Shown: positions 51,518-61,393, counted from the stretch's first letter. The stretch: 64,000 nucleotides of DNA from Pseudomonas pharyngis (GCF_021602345.1 NZ_BQID01000017.1:22119-86118), one strand, 5' to 3'. Notes: generated from the letters alone by a model not told the origin. Program-made: numbers and translations.

Positions 51518-52672
51518 TTATTTCTTCAAACCTGCAATACACGGTGAAACAAATAGCTCGCCGCGCCACGCGCCTTGCAGGGTGCGTTTACCGACGATCA
51601 GCCACATCACCGCCAGCAACGTCACCAGCACACAACCGACCACACTGAAGAACGTCAGGTGCAAGGTGCTGCCCAGTTTCAGGGTTGCCAGCGAATACAC
51701 GCCCAGCGGGAACGTAAATCCCCACCAGCCAAGGTTGAACGGGATACCATCACGCAGGTAACGCACGGTGATCAGCAGCGCCATCAGCATCCACCACAGA
51801 CCGAAGCCCCACAGCGTGATCCCGGCGACCAGGCCCAGGCCCGACGCCATTTCGCCGATGCCCGACATACCGTTGGCCGCGAAGATCGCCGGGGCGTCGC
51901 CACCCAGCAGCAACATGCCCAGGGCGCCGGTGCCGATTGGCCCCAGGGCCAGCCAGCTCGATGCCGCCATGTTTTCGTGGGGCAGTTTGTGCAAGGCCAT
52001 GCGCAACAAAAGAATGGTCAGAATGCTGAACGCCACGGGTAAGGAAAAAGCCCACAGCACGTAGCTCGTCACCAGCACCACCAGTTGCGAGTGGGCATCA
52101 GCCAGGTGCGGCGCCAGCAGCCCGCCGCTGGCAGCCGCCACTTCTGCCGCTACCACCGGCAACAGCCAGACGGCGGTCATCTGATCGATGCTGTGTTCCT
52201 GACGGGTAAACATCATGTAGGGAATCAGCACGCCGCAGGCCAGCGACATCGCCACGTCCAGCCACCACAACACTTCGGCCAGTTGAATGACCCCATCGCC
52301 CCAGCGCGGCAGACCGAACAGCAGAAAGCCGTTGATGATGGTCGCCAGGCCCATGGGAATGGTGCCGAAGAACATCGAAACCGTGGAGTGGCCGAAGATA
52401 CGCCGCGCCTCGTCGAAGAACAGAATCCAGCGCGCGGCGTAGGCAGCGGTAAACAGCACGAACAACAGAATGTTGAACAGCCACAGCCCTTCGGCCACCG
52501 CGCGCAGGCCGGGAATGGACACCGGCAATTGCGCCAGCGCCAAGGCCAGCACGCCGGTGCCCATGGTGGCGGCGAACCAGTTCGGGGTGAATTGGCGGAT
52601 TACTTCAAGCGGGTGCTGAAGCTGGCTGAATGGCTTGATACCGGGTTTGACGCTGTTGGGGCAAATCATCAT
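51518..52672 (-). CDS. TDT-family transporter (TehA/SLAC1/Ssu1-like)
   Basis: 384-residue inner-membrane protein with ten helices. QFTPNWFAATMGTGVLALALAQL, FGTIPMGLATIINGFLLFGL and WWGFTFPLGVYSLATLKLG are family-typical; the last resembles fungal sulfite exporter Ssu1. Probable anion channel or exporter (sulfite, malate or tellurite-related anions). Start near 52672 (MMICPNSV) follows AGGAG. Monocistronic; nothing notable in the 101-bp gap upstream except AT-rich inverted segments. Confidence 0.9.
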   Translation of the reverse strand: MMICPNSVKPGIKPFSQLQHPLEVIRQFTPNWFAATMGTGVLALALAQLPVSIPGLRAVAEGLWLFNILLFVLFTAAYAARWILFFDEARRIFGHSTVSMFFGTIPMGLATIINGFLLFGLPRWGDGVIQLAEVLWWLDVAMSLACGVLIPYMMFTRQEHSIDQMTAVWLLPVVAAEVAAASGGLLAPHLADAHSQLVVLVTSYVLWAFSLPVAFSILTILLLRMALHKLPHENMAASSWLALGPIGTGALGMLLLGGDAPAIFAANGMSGIGEMASGLGLVAGITLWGFGLWWMLMALLITVRYLRDGIPFNLGWWGFTFPLGVYSLATLKLGSTLHLTFFSVVGCVLVTLLAVMWLIVGKRTLQGAWRGELFVSPCIAGLKK

Positions 52673-52774
52673 GAACTCCTGTCCTCAGGTGAGGTTGAGA
52701 TCATGGTAGAACCGAATCGAATATCTATATAACGGGTAATATCTCTAACTGTTATCTGTTTTGTAGATATTAAG

Positions 52775-53086
52775 TCAGACACTGCCTTCGGTTTCGATCA
52801 CCAGAATCCGCGCCGCACCCTGAGGATGAGCGACGTGTTCGGTGCCGATGGAGGCGTAGAAGATATCGCCAACGTCGAGCAAGGCCTGCTTCTCCTCACC
52901 TTCTTCGCGATAGTGCATGAGCACCTGACCGTCGAGCACAACAAACACTTCTTCGCCGTCATTGATGTGCCATTTGTAGGGCTGATCGGTCCAGTGCAGA
53001 CGCGTGGTGATGCCGTTCATGTTGGCGATGTCGAGCGCGCCCCAGGCGCGCTCGGCGGTGAAGGTCTTGCTGCGGATAATCTTCAT
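52775..53086 (-). CDS. small cupin protein
   Basis: 103-residue single-domain cupin. Cupin motif 1 is degenerate (HINDGEEVFVVLDGQVLMHY) and motif 2 is IGTEHVAHPQG, so metal ligands are partly preserved. N-terminus MKIIRSKTFTAERAWGALDIANMNGITTRLHWTDQPYKWH. Function unknown. Confidence 0.85.
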   Translation of the reverse strand: MKIIRSKTFTAERAWGALDIANMNGITTRLHWTDQPYKWHINDGEEVFVVLDGQVLMHYREEGEEKQALLDVGDIFYASIGTEHVAHPQGAARILVIETEGSV

Positions 53087-53139
53087 GCGTCGATCCGTGA
53101 GAAGAGTTGGCTGGCCAAGGCTAACCGAATCCAGAGATG

Positions 53140-54327
53140 TTATGGAGCGCTGCAGGTCTTCGCCGCTTGCGCGCGGAAGCTCATCAGCAGCGCTCCGACC
53201 GCCAACACGATCAGCACCGCGCCATACACATCGGTGGTGGTCAGCAGGCCCACGCTGTGGGTGAAATGTCCGGCCAGTAACGCCGGCAGGCAGAACGCCA
53301 GGTAACTCAGCACATAAAACGCCGACATCAATCCGGCCCGCTCATGAGGCAATGCCAGCGGCACCAGGCTGCGCACCGCACCGAGAAAACCGGAGCCAAA
53401 GCCACAACCGGCCACCAGCGTGCCGAAGAAGAACAGCGAGAGACTGGCGCTGTGCACGCCCAATAGAATCAGCACGATGCCGGCCGGCAGCAGGCTCGCC
53501 CCAAGTTGCAGCGCCCGGGAGGCGGGACGATTGCGCAACGTGAAGATCATCAACGCACCGGTCATGGTCAACGCCGCCACGGTCGCGCCGCCGATCAGGT
53601 TGGAGGTGGAGCCAGTGGCCGTGCGCACCAGCGACGGTGCCAGCGAGGCATAAAAACCGCCGAGCGCCCAGGTCGCGGTATTCAGCGGCAATACTCGCCA
53701 TAACGTCGAACGCGCCTGGACCGGCACGTGCAGGGTCGGTCGCAACGAGGCCCACGCCCCGGCCTGCGGCGAGACACTTTCCGGCAGGCGCCACACATAG
53801 ATGCCTTGCAACACAAACAGCGCGAGCAGCAACCAATAGGTCAATTGCAACGGCGCCGGAGCGAACTCGGCCAGCAAGCCGCAGCCCATGCCACCCAATG
53901 CCATGCCCAGCAACGGAGCAACGCTGTTGATCAGCGGCCCCTGCTGACGGTCGGTATCCAGCAGTGTCGCGCTCAACACGGCGGTGGCCATGCCGGTGGC
54001 GAAACCTTGCAGCACCCGCGCGCCGATCAGCCAGCCCACGCTGTCGGCGTAGATAAACAGCAACATCGACAGCGCATTGAGCGTCACGGCGGTAAAGATC
54101 ACCGGTTTGCGTCCCAGGTGATCCGACAGCGAACCGACCGTCAGCAATGCGGCCAGCAGACTGAGGGCATAGACGCCGAAAATCAGGGTCAGCACCGCTG
54201 CCGAAAAATGCAGCTGATCCTGATACAGGTGATACAACGGCGTCGGCGCAGTGGAAGCGGCGAGAAAACTCAGTAAGGTGATCGCCAGAAACCACAGGCT
54301 GGAACGGTTGGAAGCAAGGCTGGTCAT
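53140..54327 (-). CDS. MFS efflux transporter
   Basis: 395-residue 12-helix major facilitator protein; helices 2-3 loop GSLSDHLGRKPVIFTAV is the MFS motif A, and GARVLQGFATGMATAVLSATL is the antiporter-like motif C region. Likely small-molecule or drug exporter. ATG 54327 is taken because GCGGAG lies ~9 bases upstream and the methionine heads TSLASNRSS. Divergent from a TetR gene, which probably represses it through the inverted repeat at 54330-54372. Confidence 0.9.
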   Translation of the reverse strand: MTSLASNRSSLWFLAITLLSFLAASTAPTPLYHLYQDQLHFSAAVLTLIFGVYALSLLAALLTVGSLSDHLGRKPVIFTAVTLNALSMLLFIYADSVGWLIGARVLQGFATGMATAVLSATLLDTDRQQGPLINSVAPLLGMALGGMGCGLLAEFAPAPLQLTYWLLLALFVLQGIYVWRLPESVSPQAGAWASLRPTLHVPVQARSTLWRVLPLNTATWALGGFYASLAPSLVRTATGSTSNLIGGATVAALTMTGALMIFTLRNRPASRALQLGASLLPAGIVLILLGVHSASLSLFFFGTLVAGCGFGSGFLGAVRSLVPLALPHERAGLMSAFYVLSYLAFCLPALLAGHFTHSVGLLTTTDVYGAVLIVLAVGALLMSFRAQAAKTCSAP

Positions 54328-54329
54328 GG

Positions 54330-54372
54330 GCACACTCCGCAAAAGCTAATTTTTTGCTTTTGCGGAGTGTGC
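54330..54372. promoter_or_regulatory. perfect 17-bp inverted repeat between MFS and TetR genes
   Basis: GCACACTCCGCAAAAGC (54330-54346) and its exact complement (54356-54372) with a 9-base loop. One arm overlaps the MFS ribosome-binding site (GCGGAG). A second element AAAGCAAATTCTTTG follows at ~54388-54402. Likely TetR operator and/or mRNA hairpin. Confidence 0.65.
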
Positions 54373-54418
54373 TCTTGGCTTGCGCTTAAAGCAAATTCTT
54401 TGTGTTAAGGTCTGCCGC

Positions 54419-54961
54419 ATGGCTATTAAAGAAGGTTTACGCCCCGGTGGTCGCAGCGCCCGGGTGCAGGAGTCGATTCACTCGGCAGTCCGCGCGCTTC
54501 TGCAAGAACAGGAGCGCTCAACGGTGACCGTCCCGCAAATCGCGGCGCGCGCCGGGGTAACGCCATCAACCATTTATCGGCGCTGGGGCGATCTGGCGAC
54601 CTTGCTGGCCGACGTTGCCCTCGCCCGCATGCGCCCCGACAGCGAGCCGGCTGAAACCGGCAGCCTGCGCAGCGACATCCGCGCGTGGGCCGAACAATAC
54701 CTCGACGAAATGAGTTCGGAACCCGGGCGCAACATGATGCGCGACGTGCAGGCGAGTGCGACGCCGGGCTATTGCGTGGCGATCATCGGCGCGCAGTTGC
54801 AGACCATCATCGAGCGCCACCCCAAGGAACCGGCGCCGAGCGTGGATCGGCTGATCAATCTGGTGGTGTCCCCGGTGGTATTTCGCATTCTGTTTTCGGC
54901 AGCGCCGCTGGAAGTCGGAGAACTGCACCGCTTGATCGACATCGCGCTGAAACCGGACTGA
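54419..54961 (+). CDS. TetR-family repressor
   Basis: 180-residue regulator. Winged-type TetR HTH at ~15-60: VQESIHSAVRALLQEQERSTVTVPQIAARAGVTPSTIYRRWGDLATLLADVA (the TPSTIYRRWGD turn is diagnostic), then an all-helical ligand domain with a DUF1956/TetR_C-like end. ATG 54419 after TAAGG; in-frame starts upstream would cover the operator region. Controls the divergent MFS pump by inference. Confidence 0.93.
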   Translation: MAIKEGLRPGGRSARVQESIHSAVRALLQEQERSTVTVPQIAARAGVTPSTIYRRWGDLATLLADVALARMRPDSEPAETGSLRSDIRAWAEQYLDEMSSEPGRNMMRDVQASATPGYCVAIIGAQLQTIIERHPKEPAPSVDRLINLVVSPVVFRILFSAAPLEVGELHRLIDIALKPD

Positions 54962-55095
54962 CCGCAGAACCGGCCGGTTCTGTTCCTGCGACACCCCGCC
55001 GCGCCACGACCTTGGTCGACACTGACTAACCGCCGCGCCCGTGCGAGACTGTCTGACCGGGCGCGAGTCCGGTCGTTTTCTGTCGGGAGTGTTCC

Positions 55096-58000
55096 ATGTC
55101 GTTGTCCACCGGGCTGATCGCCGCCGTCGCCCTGGCCTATATGGCCATCATGTTCGCCATCGCCTTCTACGGCGACCGTCGCAGCACACCGCTGCCGCCA
55201 CGGGTGCGTGCCTGGGTGTACAGCCTGTCGCTGGCGGTCTACTGCACCAGTTGGACGTTTTTTGGCGCGGTCGGTCAGGCTGCCGAACAACTGTGGTCGT
55301 TCCTGCCGATCTACCTCGGGCCGATCCTGCTGCTGCTCGGTGCGCCGTGGGTGCTGCAGAAAATGGTGATGATCAGCAAGCAGGAGAACATCACCTCCAT
55401 CGCCGACTTCATTGCCGCCCGTTACGGCAAGTCCCAGTCGTTGGCGGTGGTGGTTGCGCTGATCTGTCTGGTCGGCGTTCTGCCTTATATCGCCTTGCAG
55501 CTCAAAGGCATTGTCCTCGGCGTGAACCTGCTGATCGGTGCCGGCGCCGACGCCATGGGCACCCGCGCCCAGGACACCGCGCTGATCGTGTCGCTGGTGC
55601 TCGCGCTGTTCACCATCGTCTTCGGTACGCGCAATCTCGATGCCACCGAGCACCACCGCGGCATGGTGCTGGCGATTGCCTTTGAATCGCTGGTCAAGCT
55701 GTTCGCCTTCCTCGCCGTCGGCGCCTTCGTCACTTATGGCCTGTATGACGGCTTCGACGACCTGTTCAATCAGGCGATGCTCGCCCCGCGCCTGGAGGAA
55801 TACTGGAAAGAAACCATCAACTGGCCGTCGATGGTGGTACAGACCGGCGTGGCGATGATGGCGATCATCTGCCTGCCCCGGCAGTTCCACGTGACGGTGG
55901 TCGAGAACATCGACCCGCAGGATCTGCGTCTGGCCAAATGGGTGTTCCCCGCCTACCTCGCACTGGCCGCGCTGTTTGTGGTCCCGATCGCCCTGGCCGG
56001 TCAGATGCTGCTGCCCAGCTCGGTCATCCCCGACTCTTTCGTTATCAGCCTGCCATTGGCCCAGGCCCATCCGGCGCTGGCGATGCTGGCGTTTATCGGC
56101 GGTGCATCGGCGGCCACCGGCATGGTGATCGTAGCGAGTGTGGCGCTGTCGACCATGGTCTCCAACGACATGCTGTTACCGTGGCTGCTGCGCCGCAACA
56201 ATGCCGAGCGGCCGTTCGAAGTGTTCCGTCAGTGGATGCTCTCGGTGCGCCGCGTCAGCATCGTGCTGATTCTGTTGCTGGCCTACGTCAGCTACCGTTT
56301 GCTCGGCTCGACCGCGAGCCTAGCGACCATCGGCCAGATCGCCTTCGCCGCCGTCACCCAACTGGCCCCGGCGATGCTCGGCGCGCTGTACTGGAAACAG
56401 GCCAACCGGCGTGGTGTATTCGCCGGTCTCGCCGCCGGTACGTTCCTGTGGTTCTACACCTTGATCCTGCCGATCGCTGCGCGCAGCCTCGGTTGGTCGC
56501 TGGACAGTTTCCCCGGACTCGCCTGGCTGCACAGCAACCCGTTGAACCTGCCGATCACCCCGCTGACCCAAGGCGTGGTGCTGTCGCTGGCAGGCAACTT
56601 CACCCTGTTCGCCTGGGTCTCGGTGCTGTCGCGCACCCGCGTGTCGGAGCACTGGCAGGCCGGGCGTTTTATCGGCCAGGAAATCAGCGCCCGGCCGAAT
56701 GCACGCTCGATGCTGGCGGTGCAGATCGACGATTTGCTGCAATTGGCGGCACGCTTTGTCGGCGAAGAACGCGCGCGGCAGAGCTTCATCCGCTTCGCCT
56801 ACCGCCAGGGCAAAGGCTTCAACCCGAACCAGAACGCCGACGGCGAATGGATCGCCCACACTGAGCGTTTGCTGGCCGGTGTCCTTGGCGCTTCGTCAAC
56901 GCGAGCGGTCGTGAAAGCCGCCATCGAAGGTCGAGAAATGCAGCTGGAGGACGTCGTGCGGATCGCCGACGAAGCCTCGGAAGTGCTGCAGTTCAACCGC
57001 GCGCTGCTGCAAGGCGCGATCGAGAACATTACCCAGGGCATCAGCGTGGTCGACCAGTCGCTGAGACTGGTGGCCTGGAACCGCCGCTATCTCGAACTGT
57101 TCAACTATCCGGACGGTTTGATCAGCGTTGGCCGACCGATTGCCGACATCATTCGCCATAACGCCGAGCGTGGTTTGTGCGGCCCCGGTGAAGCGGAAGT
57201 TCACGTCGCCCGTCGTCTGCACTGGATGCGTCAGGGCCGCGCCCACACCTCCGAGCGACTGTTCCCCAATGGCCGGGTGATCGAGCTGATCGGCAACCCG
57301 ATGCCTGGCGGCGGTTTCGTCATGAGTTTCACCGACATCACCGCGTTCCGCGAAGCCGAGCAGGCGCTGACCGAGGCCAACGAAGGGCTGGAGCAACGGG
57401 TCAGCGAACGGACCCAGGAACTGTCGCAACTCAACGTCGCGTTGACCGAAGCCAAGGGCAATGCCGAGGCGGCCAACCAGTCCAAGACCCGCTTTCTCGC
57501 CGCCGTCAGTCACGACCTGATGCAGCCCTTGAACGCCGCACGGCTGTTCTCCGCCGCCCTCTCCCATCAGGAAGACGGCCTGAGCGCCGAGGCGCAGAAA
57601 CTGGTGCAGCATCTCGACAGTTCGCTGCGTTCGGCCGAAGACCTGATCAGCGACCTGCTGGACATTTCCCGCCTGGAAAACGGCAAGATCAACCCGGATC
57701 GCAAGCCGTTCGCGGTCAATGAGCTGTTCGATATTCTCGGCGCGGAGTTCAAGGCATTGGCTCAGGAACAGGGCCTGAGCTTCCGGGTACGCGGCAGCCA
57801 GTTGCGCATCGACAGCGACATCAAGTTGCTGCGGCGGATTCTGCAGAACTTCCTCACCAACGCTTTCCGCTACGCAAAAGGCCCGGTGCTGCTGGGCGTG
57901 CGTCGGCGCAAAGGCGAAATCTGTCTGGAAGTGTGGGATCGCGGGCCGGGGATTCCGGAGGACAAACAGCAAGTGATCTTCGAGGAATTCAAACGCCTCG

Positions 58001-58566
58001 ACAGCCACCAGACCCGCGCTGAGAAAGGTCTCGGCCTGGGCCTGGCGATAGCCGACGGTCTGTGCCGCGTGCTCGGCCACACCTTGCGCGTGCGTTCATG
58101 GCCGGGGCGCGGCAGCGTGTTCAGTGTCCGCGTGCCGTTGGCCAAAGCACAGACCGTGCAACCGCCAGCGGCGGTGGAAATCAATGGCAAACTGCACAGC
58201 GGCGCGCAGGTGCTGTGCATCGACAACGAAGACAGCATTCTGATCGGCATGAACAGCCTGCTCACGCGCTGGGGCTGTCAGGTCTGGACCGCGCGAAACC
58301 GCGAAGAATGTGCGGCGCTGCTCGATGACGGCGTGCGGCCACAATTGGCGCTGGTGGACTATCACCTCGATCACGGCGAAACCGGCACCGATCTGATGGC
58401 CTGGTTGCGCACAAGGCTGGGCGAGCCGGTGCCCGGCGTGGTGATCAGCGCCGACGGGCATCCGGAAACGGTGGCGCAGGTTCATGCAGCGGGGCTGGAT
58501 TATCTGGCCAAACCGGTGAAACCGGCGGCGTTGCGGGCGTTGTTGAGTCGTTATTTGCCGCTCTAG
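55096..58566 (+). CDS. SSS-domain hybrid sensor histidine kinase
   Basis: 1156-residue hybrid kinase. Residues ~1-500: 13-helix sodium:solute symporter-like domain (YSLSLAVYCTSWTFFGAVGQ, FIAARYGKSQSLAVVVALICLVG). ~640-760: PAS (ALLQGAIENITQGISVVDQSLRLVAWNRRYLELF). ~765-800: coiled coil (VSERTQELSQLNVALTEAKG). ~810-1020: HisKA with FLAAVSHDLMQPLNAARLF, N box ILQNFLTNAFRYAKGP, G boxes WDRGPGIPEDK and GLGLGLAIADGL. ~1035-1156: receiver domain with phospho-Asp in LALVDYHLDHG. Related to CbrA/NahK kinases of pseudomonads. Solute sensed is unknown; no partner regulator is adjacent. Confidence 0.93.
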   Translation: MSLSTGLIAAVALAYMAIMFAIAFYGDRRSTPLPPRVRAWVYSLSLAVYCTSWTFFGAVGQAAEQLWSFLPIYLGPILLLLGAPWVLQKMVMISKQENITSIADFIAARYGKSQSLAVVVALICLVGVLPYIALQLKGIVLGVNLLIGAGADAMGTRAQDTALIVSLVLALFTIVFGTRNLDATEHHRGMVLAIAFESLVKLFAFLAVGAFVTYGLYDGFDDLFNQAMLAPRLEEYWKETINWPSMVVQTGVAMMAIICLPRQFHVTVVENIDPQDLRLAKWVFPAYLALAALFVVPIALAGQMLLPSSVIPDSFVISLPLAQAHPALAMLAFIGGASAATGMVIVASVALSTMVSNDMLLPWLLRRNNAERPFEVFRQWMLSVRRVSIVLILLLAYVSYRLLGSTASLATIGQIAFAAVTQLAPAMLGALYWKQANRRGVFAGLAAGTFLWFYTLILPIAARSLGWSLDSFPGLAWLHSNPLNLPITPLTQGVVLSLAGNFTLFAWVSVLSRTRVSEHWQAGRFIGQEISARPNARSMLAVQIDDLLQLAARFVGEERARQSFIRFAYRQGKGFNPNQNADGEWIAHTERLLAGVLGASSTRAVVKAAIEGREMQLEDVVRIADEASEVLQFNRALLQGAIENITQGISVVDQSLRLVAWNRRYLELFNYPDGLISVGRPIADIIRHNAERGLCGPGEAEVHVARRLHWMRQGRAHTSERLFPNGRVIELIGNPMPGGGFVMSFTDITAFREAEQALTEANEGLEQRVSERTQELSQLNVALTEAKGNAEAANQSKTRFLAAVSHDLMQPLNAARLFSAALSHQEDGLSAEAQKLVQHLDSSLRSAEDLISDLLDISRLENGKINPDRKPFAVNELFDILGAEFKALAQEQGLSFRVRGSQLRIDSDIKLLRRILQNFLTNAFRYAKGPVLLGVRRRKGEICLEVWDRGPGIPEDKQQVIFEEFKRLDSHQTRAEKGLGLGLAIADGLCRVLGHTLRVRSWPGRGSVFSVRVPLAKAQTVQPPAAVEINGKLHSGAQVLCIDNEDSILIGMNSLLTRWGCQVWTARNREECAALLDDGVRPQLALVDYHLDHGETGTDLMAWLRTRLGEPVPGVVISADGHPETVAQVHAAGLDYLAKPVKPAALRALLSRYLPL

Positions 58567-58575
58567 CAGAGCGGC

Positions 58576-60054
58576 TTATTCAGGCAGCTCGACCAGGCCG
58601 TCGGCATCGGTCATCGCGCGCTCCAGCAGATCCGCCGGCAGGCTTTTGCTGGCCCGCGCGCCGAGCAACTTGAGCTGTTCGCTGCGGCTGACCAGGTTGC
58701 CGCGCCCTTCTGTCAGCTTGTTGCGCGCCGCGCTGTAGGCCTTGTCCAGTTGCTGCAAGCGATTGCCGACTTCGTCCAGATCCTGAATGAACAACACGAA
58801 CTTGTCATACAGCCAACCGGCGCGCTCGGCGATTTCCCGGGCGTTCTGGCTCTGACGCTCCTGCTTCCACAGGCTGTCGATGACCCGCAGCGTTGCCAGC
58901 AGCGTGGTCGGGCTGACGATCACGATGTTGCGATCAAAAGCTTCCTGAAACAGTGACGGCTCGGCCTGCAATGCAGCGGAAAACGCCGCTTCGATGGGCA
59001 CGAACAGCAAGACAAAATCGAGGCTGTGCAAACCTTCCAGTCGCTTGTAATCCTTGCCGGCCAGGCCTTTGACGTGACTGCGCAGGGACAGCACGTGTTG
59101 CTTCATGGCGATCTGGCCAATGGCATCGTCGTCCGCCGCGACGTATTGCTGATACGCGGTGAGGCTGACCTTGGAATCCACCACTACCTGCTTGTCGCCC
59201 GGCAAGTAAATGATCACGTCCGGCTGAAAACGCTCGCCATCCGGGCCCTTGAGATTGACCTGGGTCTGGTACTCCCGGCCCTTCTCCAGCCCGGCATGCT
59301 CAAGCACACGCTCGAGAATCAGCTCGCCCCAGTTGCCCTGGGTTTTCTGGCCCTTCAGGGCGCGGGTCAGGTTGGTCGCTTCGTCGCTCAGGCGCAGGTT
59401 CAGTTGCTGCAAACGCTCCAGTTCCTTGGCCAGCGAAAAACGCTCGCGGGCTTCGGCCTGGTAGCTTTCCTCGACACGTTTTTCGAACGACTGGATGCGC
59501 TCTTTCAAAGGGTCGAGCAATTGGCCGAGGCGCTGCTGGCTGGTTTCGGCAAAGCGTTGTTCGCGCTCATCGAAGATCTTGCCGGCCAGTTCGGCGAACT
59601 GTGCGCGCAGCTCGTCACGGGAACCTTGCAGGTCATCCAGACGTTGTTGATGGCTTTCCTGTTGCTCGCGCAATTCGGCATTCAGCGAAGCCGCCTGGGC
59701 GTCCAGGCGCCGCAATTCGGCTTCCTTGTTGGCGCGCTCGAGATTCCAGGCGTGGGCGGCGTCACGAGCGTCGTCGCGCTCGATCTGCAACAGCTCGACT
59801 TCCCGGCGCACAGCCGCGAGCTCCGCTTGTTTCGAGGCATTGGCCTGGCCGAGATCGGCGACTTCATCGCGGCAGGCTTCAAGTTGTGCAGTGAGGCCGT
59901 CCTGGGCCATTTGCGCCATGGCCAGCCGCTCCTCGAGCAACGCGACTTCAGACTGGTTCTGACTGGCCCGACGTTGCAGTTGCCAGGCCAATGCCAGCAA
60001 CGGCACCGCCGCACCTGCCAGCCCCAGCAGGATGCTGGTCAAGTCCATCGCCAT
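58576..60054 (-). CDS. rmuC: DNA recombination protein RmuC homologue
   Basis: 492-residue protein: N-terminal membrane helix (TSILLGLAGAAVPLLALAWQL), long coiled coil ~30-210 rich in Gln/Glu/Arg, and RmuC nuclease-like domain ~230-450 (QGNWGELILERVLEHAGLEKGREYQTQVNLKGPDGERFQPDVIIYLPGDKQVVVDSKVSLTAY). DSKVSL is the conserved PD-(D/E)xK-like motif. In E. coli RmuC limits inversion at short repeats. Convergent with the hybrid kinase gene (9 bp between stops). Confidence 0.94.
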   Translation of the reverse strand: MAMDLTSILLGLAGAAVPLLALAWQLQRRASQNQSEVALLEERLAMAQMAQDGLTAQLEACRDEVADLGQANASKQAELAAVRREVELLQIERDDARDAAHAWNLERANKEAELRRLDAQAASLNAELREQQESHQQRLDDLQGSRDELRAQFAELAGKIFDEREQRFAETSQQRLGQLLDPLKERIQSFEKRVEESYQAEARERFSLAKELERLQQLNLRLSDEATNLTRALKGQKTQGNWGELILERVLEHAGLEKGREYQTQVNLKGPDGERFQPDVIIYLPGDKQVVVDSKVSLTAYQQYVAADDDAIGQIAMKQHVLSLRSHVKGLAGKDYKRLEGLHSLDFVLLFVPIEAAFSAALQAEPSLFQEAFDRNIVIVSPTTLLATLRVIDSLWKQERQSQNAREIAERAGWLYDKFVLFIQDLDEVGNRLQQLDKAYSAARNKLTEGRGNLVSRSEQLKLLGARASKSLPADLLERAMTDADGLVELPE

Positions 60055-60115
60055 AGTGATTCCCGCCGATCCGATAAAGCCTGAAGGTTAACCAAGGCGT
60101 CTGGTCTTGGACAGC

Positions 60116-60439
60116 TCAGTCTTCGATCAGGCCGAGTTCCTGTTGCGCGCGTCGGTCACCGGCGCGGGCGGCTTGGCGCAGCAGGTCCTGGCCGATCCGG
60201 CGATCCCGTGCATTGCCGCACTCGCGGCACATCAACTGGCCGAGGCGACTCTGCGCCGCGACCACCCCTTCCCGGGCCGGTTGCTTGAGCAGGCGGCCGG
60301 CGAGGTGCTTGGCATTTCGGCTGTCGCCCAGACGCGGGCTGTCCAGCAGCCATTCGGCCACGCGCACGGAAAATCGCTTGGGAGCGGTAACACGAGGGAG
60401 TTGGGAGGTAACAGATTCTGGAGCTGAACGAAACTTCAT
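60116..60439 (-). CDS. small Sel1/TPR-like protein
   Basis: 107-residue basic protein (MKFRSAPESVTSQLPRVTAP...). The half RLLKQPAREGVVAAQSRLGQLMCRECGNARDRRIGQDLLRQAARAGDRRAQQELGLIED matches degenerate Sel1 repeats and contains a CRECG pair of Cys. The frame is open further upstream to 60547, but ATG 60439 begins the region with coding character. Unknown function; 61 bp from the rmuC start on the same strand. Confidence 0.65.
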   Translation of the reverse strand: MKFRSAPESVTSQLPRVTAPKRFSVRVAEWLLDSPRLGDSRNAKHLAGRLLKQPAREGVVAAQSRLGQLMCRECGNARDRRIGQDLLRQAARAGDRRAQQELGLIED

Positions 60440-61393
60440 AAAGCACTGTGGGACAGATCGGAAGGCGCGCCACTCTACTCTTTTTTTCGCACAGGTAAAG
60501 TCGAAAAAAACCCGGCACGCCCGTGCTAGAGCAAGCGCTCGGGACAATCCACAGAAGCTGTGGATAACTCAGTGGACAACCGCCCTCCAGTCGCCGCAAA
60601 GCCTTGTGGAACGGGGCTCGCAGTCAAACTGACGATTTTTTCACCAGTTAAAAAAAGCGATGTTTTTCATTGACTTAAACTTTCGATGCAGGCAGCCATC
60701 GGGGTCAGGATTGTTGTGACAGCGCCGTTACAGTCTGCGCAACTAATGTGCACAAGTACCTGTTACGCGGTTATATCGACGCGCCTTTTCGGGTCGTTTT
60801 GGCATTCGTGCTGGGGATAAGCCGCTGCGCAGAGCGTCAGCATCTTTCGGGTCGTGGCGACCGACGGACGTGAAGTGAGCCAGATCGGGGCAGGCGGGGG
60901 AGCCCGGGTAGCGGATTCTGATTTTTTTGATCATCGGGTTTGCCTTCTGCGATTCGTTCCGTTAGTATCCGCGGCGTTAGTACCAAGCTGAAAGTCAATT
61001 CCGGTCGAACACACCCCCACGGTCAAGTTTCTCTCACAGAGATCTTCACTGAAAAAAGCGGGATCGACCCCTCGATGGTTTCCAGGTAAATCTTGCGACG
61101 ACACAGTCTTTGAATCGAATGCAAAGAGTGTTGCGAAGACCACTTACTCTGACCGAACCAACCTGCAAATTGATCAGGATCTTCACCAAGGGCCCAGAAC
61201 CTCTGCCCTTGATATGTTGCCTGTCCTCCTAAGTACCTACCTGCCAGCCCAAGCGCGCCAACTTTTATAGCGCTCGAACTGGCTGCCTTGTTCCAGTCGG
61301 GTTCTTCGTTCGACCAATGGTGGTTGACGTTACTGGAACGTTTTAACGTTGCACGGTTCTTATCCGTGTCATTTGTAGGAACACCTAATAACT
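60440..61393. other. 954-bp gap without recognisable protein gene
   Basis: Contains TGTGGATAA (60559), a TTGACTTAAACTTTCG stretch (~60672), two TTTCGGGTCG copies (60788 and 60848 area) and a long tail (60960-61393) of mixed composition leading to the 74-residue gene. Frames on both strands are short or lack coding bias. It may hold a long 5' leader or a small RNA; nothing can be named. Confidence 0.4.

Noticed and set aside
60931-61143. 70-residue minus-strand frame in the long gap
   Set aside because: No ribosome site, no coding bias and no adjacent terminator or promoter; more likely chance.
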